Assembly (NCBI GenBank): GCA_016183235.1 | Contig: JACPFA010000028.1 | Span: 1 to 34,623 of the forward strand | Source of the DNA: Deltaproteobacteria bacterium | GTDB lineage: Bacteria > UBA10199 > DSSB01 > JACPFA01 | Length of the DNA stretch: 34,623 nucleotides | Direction of reading: 5' to 3' | Part shown: positions 30,875-34,623 of the stretch, piece after piece | Position numbering within the stretch: position 1 is the first letter of the stretch | Layout of the letters: each line of letters begins with the position of its first letter | Made by a program: the position numbers and the translations under genes | The notes under the pieces: generated by a model | Told to the model about the DNA's origin: nothing | The model's input: the letters and a program-made list of their open reading frames with translations, nothing else | Database searches by the model: none

Positions 30875-33800
30875 ATGAAGAAGATTATTTATTTCGTTTT
30901 GGCCTTTTTGGCCCTTGCGGCCAGTGCCCAGGCTGAAACCTTTCATGTGGTTAATAACAATGACCATGGCAATGGTAGCCTGCGCACCGTCATTCATAGT
31001 GCCTGTAACGAAACCGCCGGTGATGACACCATTGATTTTGGGATTTGGTCGCCCGACTTTCCCGATAGTAAAACCATTCATCTCGATAGCCCCTTGGTGA
31101 TCCCTGCCAATTGCCAGGGTAAAATTACCCTCATTGGCCGTGAAGATATGGAGATCACATTCAATGGGTCTGATTTAGGCGGGGCCGAAGCTGCTTTAAA
31201 GATTCAAAAAGACCATACCCATATACAAAATTTTGTTTTTATTGGGGCGCCTACTGCGATTTTGGTGGAGTCCAATTTTAACGAAATTACTCTTAATCGT
31301 ATTGGTTGGTCACCAGGCCAAGGCAAAGAGCCTAATGGGGTTGGGATTTTAGTAACCGGCAATGATAATCAAATTTATGAAAATATTGTAGCGGGTAATG
31401 ATGTAGATGGGTTTTTGGTCAGCGGGGATCGTAATCATTTTAGCAAAAATTACATTGGGACTAACCCAGCTTTTCAAGACTTAGGCAATGGTGGCCGTGG
31501 GATTCTCTTTACCGATGGGGCGTCAGACAATGAAGTTGGGGGCAATAACGACAACAAAAAGAATTGGATTTATTTTAACAACATTGGTGTAGGGGTGGCC
31601 GGCAATAATAGCATGGGTAATCGCATCAGTCGCAATTCGATTGCCCGCAACGATGGTCTAGGCATTGATTTAGGTGCCAACGGGGTTACCGAAAACCAAG
31701 CTAATAATAATGGCCCTAATGAATGGGTGCATTTTCCTACGATGCTGCGATCGGTGCCGGTGAATATTAATGCCGCTAATCCCAATAGTTTTTTTATTCA
31801 AGGGCGTGGGGTGCCAGGTACGAAGATTCAAATTTATTTAGTGGCCCCTAATGATCAAGACACCCACGGGGAAGGCAAAGAATTTTTAAAAGAGGCCCCG
31901 GTTCCCAATCAAGCGGGTGACGATGGTTATGCAGCTTTTTCCGTATTGCTCAATGGCCGTGCCGTGGGCGATAAAATTTCAATTATTACCATAGCGGCTA
32001 ATGGCAATACTTCGGAATTTGCCAATACTTTAACCATGCATAGTGGCCCTTCGCCAACGCCTAATCCCATTCCAACCCCAACGGCGCCACCCAATCTTAC
32101 TTTTCCTCAACCAACCCCAACGGCTGAGCCAACACCAACAGCTACAGCAACGCCGACGGTCGAACCGACTCCTACGCCAACGAGTGAACCAACGGTTCCA
32201 CCCGATGCCCCTTTGAATTTAGTAGCTGAAACTGCTTCTATTAGCGAAATCAATGTGACCTGGAATGATGCCAGTGATGATGAACAAGGCTTTCGCTTAG
32301 AGCGTTCGGATGATGCTAATTGTTTAAATGATATTAATGCGGTCTTTGAACAAATCGCACAGCTGGCTGCCGGTACCACGCAATATCAAGATCAAGGCCT
32401 GCTTCCTAACACGACTTATTGTTACCGTGTGCGTGCCTTTAGCCCAGCGGGTAATTCCAATTATTCAAACCGCGACGATGCCACCACCTTGCCCGATAGC
32501 GATGGTGATGGCATTACCGATTCAGAAGACAATTGCCCTACCACACCAAACCCTGGCCAAGAAGATGGCGATGGTGATGGAATAGGGGATGTGTGCGATA
32601 ATTGTGTAGACGTTGGCAACCCCGATCAACTCGATCAAAACCCCATTAATGGCATTGGCGATCTTTGTGAGACCCCCATTCCCACGCCTACGGCAACTCC
32701 CACTCCAACCCCGTTCGTCGATGGAGACGGTGATGGGGTGCCCGATGACATCGATAATTGTAAAGAGGTTCCAAACCCCGGCCAAGAAGATGGAGATTTA
32801 GATGGCATTGGCGATGCGTGTGATGATTGCCCTAACGACCCCACCAATACCTGCAACATTGGGCCCGAGAGTTGTAACGCCGATTCGCCGGATACCGATG
32901 CCGATAATATTTGCGACCTTCACGAAGATGCGCCGGATGTCGATACCGATACCGATGGCGAACCTGATTTTAAAGATCTCGATACCGACAATGACACCAT
33001 TCCTGATATTGTAGAAGCCGGAGACGATGATAAGGCTACACCACCGGTAGATACCGATGGCGACGGTATTGGCGATTGGCGCGACCCTGATTCGGATAAT
33101 GACGGTATACCCGATGAAGAAGAAGCAGGGCCAGACCCGACCAACCCAGTTGATACCGATGACGATGGTTTGCCTGATTTTCAAGACACCGATTCCGACG
33201 ATGATGGGATTCCCGATGGTGATGGTGAAAATCCAGTTGATAATTGTCGCATTGTATTTAACCCCGATCAAACCGATTCGGATGGCGATGGCATTGGTGA
33301 CGCTTGTGATGATCAGGCTGGCAATTGCACGCCCGACGCGCCCGATAGCGATGCCGATACGATTTGTAATTTAGATGAAGATGCACCCAGCGTTGATACC
33401 GAGGGTGATGGTACTCCTGACTATCTTGATTTAGATACCGATGACGATAGCATTGCCGATGATGATGAAGCCGGCGATGCCGATTTAACCACGCCACCAG
33501 TGGATACCGATGATGACGGCATAGGCGATTGGCGCGACCCTGATTCTGATAACGATAGTTATCCCGATGATGAAGAAGCCGGTGATGACAACATCGACAC
33601 GCCGCCTGTTGATACCGATCAAGATGGCATGCCTGATTTTCAAGACACCGATTCCGATAACGATACCATCCCCGATGGTACCCTGGCCGGGCCCGTCGAT
33701 AATTGTCGATTGATTCCTAATGCCGATCAAGCCGATGCCGATGGTGATGGAATAGGTAATGCGTGTGATCCAACCCCGGGGACCGGAATAATTCCAACTC

Positions 33801-34000
33801 CAACACCCAAGATTGAGCCGGATCCGCTTTTTGAAACCTTACCTCCCGACATGTTTATTCAGGGTGGTGGAGGATGTTCCATTGTTAATCAAGTAGATAG
33901 ACACAATGCATTAAACTTTTACTTTATATCTTGCGTTCTTGGTTTGATTGCAACATTTATGTTGCGTTTTAAAAACAAAACATATAAAAGGGTGTCATAA
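30875..34000 (+). CDS. Thrombospondin type 3 repeat surface protein with beta-helix and FnIII domains
   Basis: A 1041-residue exported protein. The signal peptide is [20 protein letters not shown] (1-20); ATG 30875 is therefore preferred over the upstream GTG at 30782. Residues 21-370 form a right-handed beta-helix with the GNGSLRTVI start seen in CSLREA-type domains and many N-x-I turns. A Pro/Thr linker (390-440), a fibronectin III domain (about 441-538) and about 430 residues of calcium-binding TSP3 repeats (DxDxDGxxDxxD) follow. A 151-residue block is duplicated inside. The C terminus has GGGGCS (near 996), a hydrophobic span and a basic end, like bacterial sorting signals. Likely a calcium-stabilised adhesin or stalk; role unproven. 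Confidence 0.9.
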   Translation: MKKIIYFVLAFLALAASAQAETFHVVNNNDHGNGSLRTVIHSACNETAGDDTIDFGIWSPDFPDSKTIHLDSPLVIPANCQGKITLIGREDMEITFNGSDLGGAEAALKIQKDHTHIQNFVFIGAPTAILVESNFNEITLNRIGWSPGQGKEPNGVGILVTGNDNQIYENIVAGNDVDGFLVSGDRNHFSKNYIGTNPAFQDLGNGGRGILFTDGASDNEVGGNNDNKKNWIYFNNIGVGVAGNNSMGNRISRNSIARNDGLGIDLGANGVTENQANNNGPNEWVHFPTMLRSVPVNINAANPNSFFIQGRGVPGTKIQIYLVAPNDQDTHGEGKEFLKEAPVPNQAGDDGYAAFSVLLNGRAVGDKISIITIAANGNTSEFANTLTMHSGPSPTPNPIPTPTAPPNLTFPQPTPTAEPTPTATATPTVEPTPTPTSEPTVPPDAPLNLVAETASISEINVTWNDASDDEQGFRLERSDDANCLNDINAVFEQIAQLAAGTTQYQDQGLLPNTTYCYRVRAFSPAGNSNYSNRDDATTLPDSDGDGITDSEDNCPTTPNPGQEDGDGDGIGDVCDNCVDVGNPDQLDQNPINGIGDLCETPIPTPTATPTPTPFVDGDGDGVPDDIDNCKEVPNPGQEDGDLDGIGDACDDCPNDPTNTCNIGPESCNADSPDTDADNICDLHEDAPDVDTDTDGEPDFKDLDTDNDTIPDIVEAGDDDKATPPVDTDGDGIGDWRDPDSDNDGIPDEEEAGPDPTNPVDTDDDGLPDFQDTDSDDDGIPDGDGENPVDNCRIVFNPDQTDSDGDGIGDACDDQAGNCTPDAPDSDADTICNLDEDAPSVDTEGDGTPDYLDLDTDDDSIADDDEAGDADLTTPPVDTDDDGIGDWRDPDSDNDSYPDDEEAGDDNIDTPPVDTDQDGMPDFQDTDSDNDTIPDGTLAGPVDNCRLIPNADQADADGDGIGNACDPTPGTGIIPTPTPKIEPDPLFETLPPDMFIQGGGGCSIVNQVDRHNALNFYFISCVLGLIATFMLRFKNKTYKRVS

Positions 34001-34029
34001 GTTTAATTTCCCTAAACCCCATACCCCTA

Positions 34030-34071
34030 GAAAGCCCCTGTATTTGGCTCTAGTTCAGATCAGGGGCTTTC
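34030..34071 (+). terminator. Hairpin terminator after the TSP3 gene
   Basis: GAAAGCCCCTG (34030-34040) pairs perfectly with CAGGGGCTTTC (34061-34071), loop 20 nt, followed by ATTTAT. The 11-bp stem lies 30 bp after the stop codon at 34000; the T-run is weak, but the symmetrical A/T ends suit bidirectional use. Confidence 0.65.
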
Positions 34072-34147
34072 ATTTATCTAACGCCTTCCTTATATCATCC
34101 GAATCTTCCATTTTATTCTTCAATTCATATGCAAATTGTTGCATCTA

Positions 34148-34360
34148 AAAAGTTTTACTGAAGTGGGCTAAAGGGTAATTTGAGAACTCGCACCCGTGAA
34201 GCCTACTCGGTCCAAAAAATCCTTTATTTTTATTGAATTAGAGTATTCCTTCGTCATCCTCTAATTCAAAAAAATAATAGGATTTTTTGAACCTCCTACG
34301 GCTTCACTTCTGTGCTAAAAGTTCTCAAATTACCCTTTAGCCCACTTCAGTAAAACTTTT
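34148..34360. repeat. 213-bp palindrome with 40-bp perfect arms
   Basis: Bases 34148-34187 are the exact reverse complement of 34321-34360. Inward, GTGAAGCC pairs with GGCTTCAC, CAAAAAATCC with GGATTTTTTG and GAATTAGAG with CTCTAATTC, so almost the whole unit folds on a short loop containing TTCCTTCGTCATC. No open reading frame. That loop string recurs in the tandem repeat at 113-182. Confidence 0.92.
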
Positions 34361-34460
34361 CATATCTCTGCAAATATTTGAGAAATATAAAAAGAGAGTG
34401 AAGTGACTTTGAAGGTGAGGTGGTTTCGCCGACCCATCGCGGAAGCGGCGGGGTCCCCAT

Positions 34461-34534
34461 GTGGGCTAGCCGGCGAGGATGCGCCGAGGCCCGCCTCTGG
34501 GCGGGAACGCGGAAGGATTCCATGCCGGCTAGCC
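34461..34534. repeat. GC-rich palindromic stretch at the right edge
   Basis: GGGCTAGCCGGC (34463-34474 region) is mirrored by GCCGGCTAGCCC about 60 bp later, with CCCGCCTCTGGGCGGG nested between. Base composition is far richer in GC than its surroundings, and the nested part resembles the REP-like unit beside tRNA-Lys (2311-2322). The reading frames crossing it look like repeat translations, not genes. Nothing else is recognisable from 34361 to the end. Confidence 0.7.
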
Positions 34535-34623
34535 CCATGAGAAGATATGGATGACCTCAGCACTTGCCACCGGGCGCTGGTTAGCCCAATAAGAGAGTGC
34601 AACAAAATGGTTTGTTGCAACAA

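Noticed and set aside
32107-33730. Several Ile/Val- or Ser-rich frames opposite the TSP3 region
   Set aside because: They are frame shadows of the Asp/Gly-rich repeat codons and have no independent start signals.
34347-34623. Open frames at the right edge on the minus strand
   Set aside because: They are translations of a GC-rich palindromic repeat with no recognisable protein features.

Overview
The window looks like a chromosomal segment of a moderately AT-rich Gram-negative bacterium with deltaproteobacterial (sensu lato) affinity. The basis is the housekeeping set trmFO-xerC-hslV-hslU-argB plus ihf/HU-dprA-topA, the OmpA-like and lipoprotein-like envelope genes, and a thrombospondin-type-3-repeat surface protein with a C-terminal Gly-Cys/transmembrane/basic tail. 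The exact lineage cannot be fixed from the sequence alone. Neither window edge cuts a gene that I can recognise.

Layout. 0-2.4 kb: short tandem repeats, a class I methyltransferase, a Phd/PIN toxin-antitoxin (TA) pair and tRNA-Lys(CTT) with duplicated fragments around it. 2.4-8.4 kb: a DUF2231 membrane protein, a minus-strand run phhB - M3 peptidase - HelD-like helicase, and a plus-strand pair of uncharacterised membrane-anchored proteins. 8.4-13.7 kb: a lipoprotein-like gene, an M20 dipeptidase converging on a DUF971 gene, a nucleotidyltransferase/winged-helix pair resembling AbiE-type TA systems, and a second Phd/PIN pair. 13.7-15.1 kb: a helical-repeat protein with one EF-hand-like loop. 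15.3-20.8 kb: trmFO-xerC-hslV-hslU-argB (tRNA modification, dimer resolution, protease complex, arginine synthesis). 20.8-23.8 kb: an SDR dehydrogenase, a BrnT/BrnA-like TA pair between two copies of a ~140 bp repeat, tRNA-Arg(CCT), and a small secreted cysteine-containing protein. 23.9-28.0 kb: HU/IHF, dprA, topA and a ribbon-helix-helix/RelE pair. 28.0-34.6 kb: a large OmpA-C-domain protein without a visible signal peptide, the Asp-rich TSP3 surface protein, a terminator and two palindromic elements.

Two themes cut across the genes. First, five TA-like modules lie within 28 kb. In four of them a plausible sigma70-type promoter sits so close to the first start codon that the mRNA would be leaderless, and no Shine-Dalgarno is visible there, whereas many neighbouring genes have good ones. 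Second, the window is full of palindromic repeats. They occupy nearly every gap of the trmFO-argB cluster, are translated inside DprA, echo the 5' ends of both tRNA genes, and in one case form a 32-bp perfect inverted repeat that gives two unrelated convergent genes the same C-terminal tail and stop codon. The palindrome with mirrored gene ends, the tRNA 5'-end echoes, and the nucleotidyltransferase/winged-helix pair are the items most worth following up. All functional statements rest on motif recognition by eye; no database search was run.
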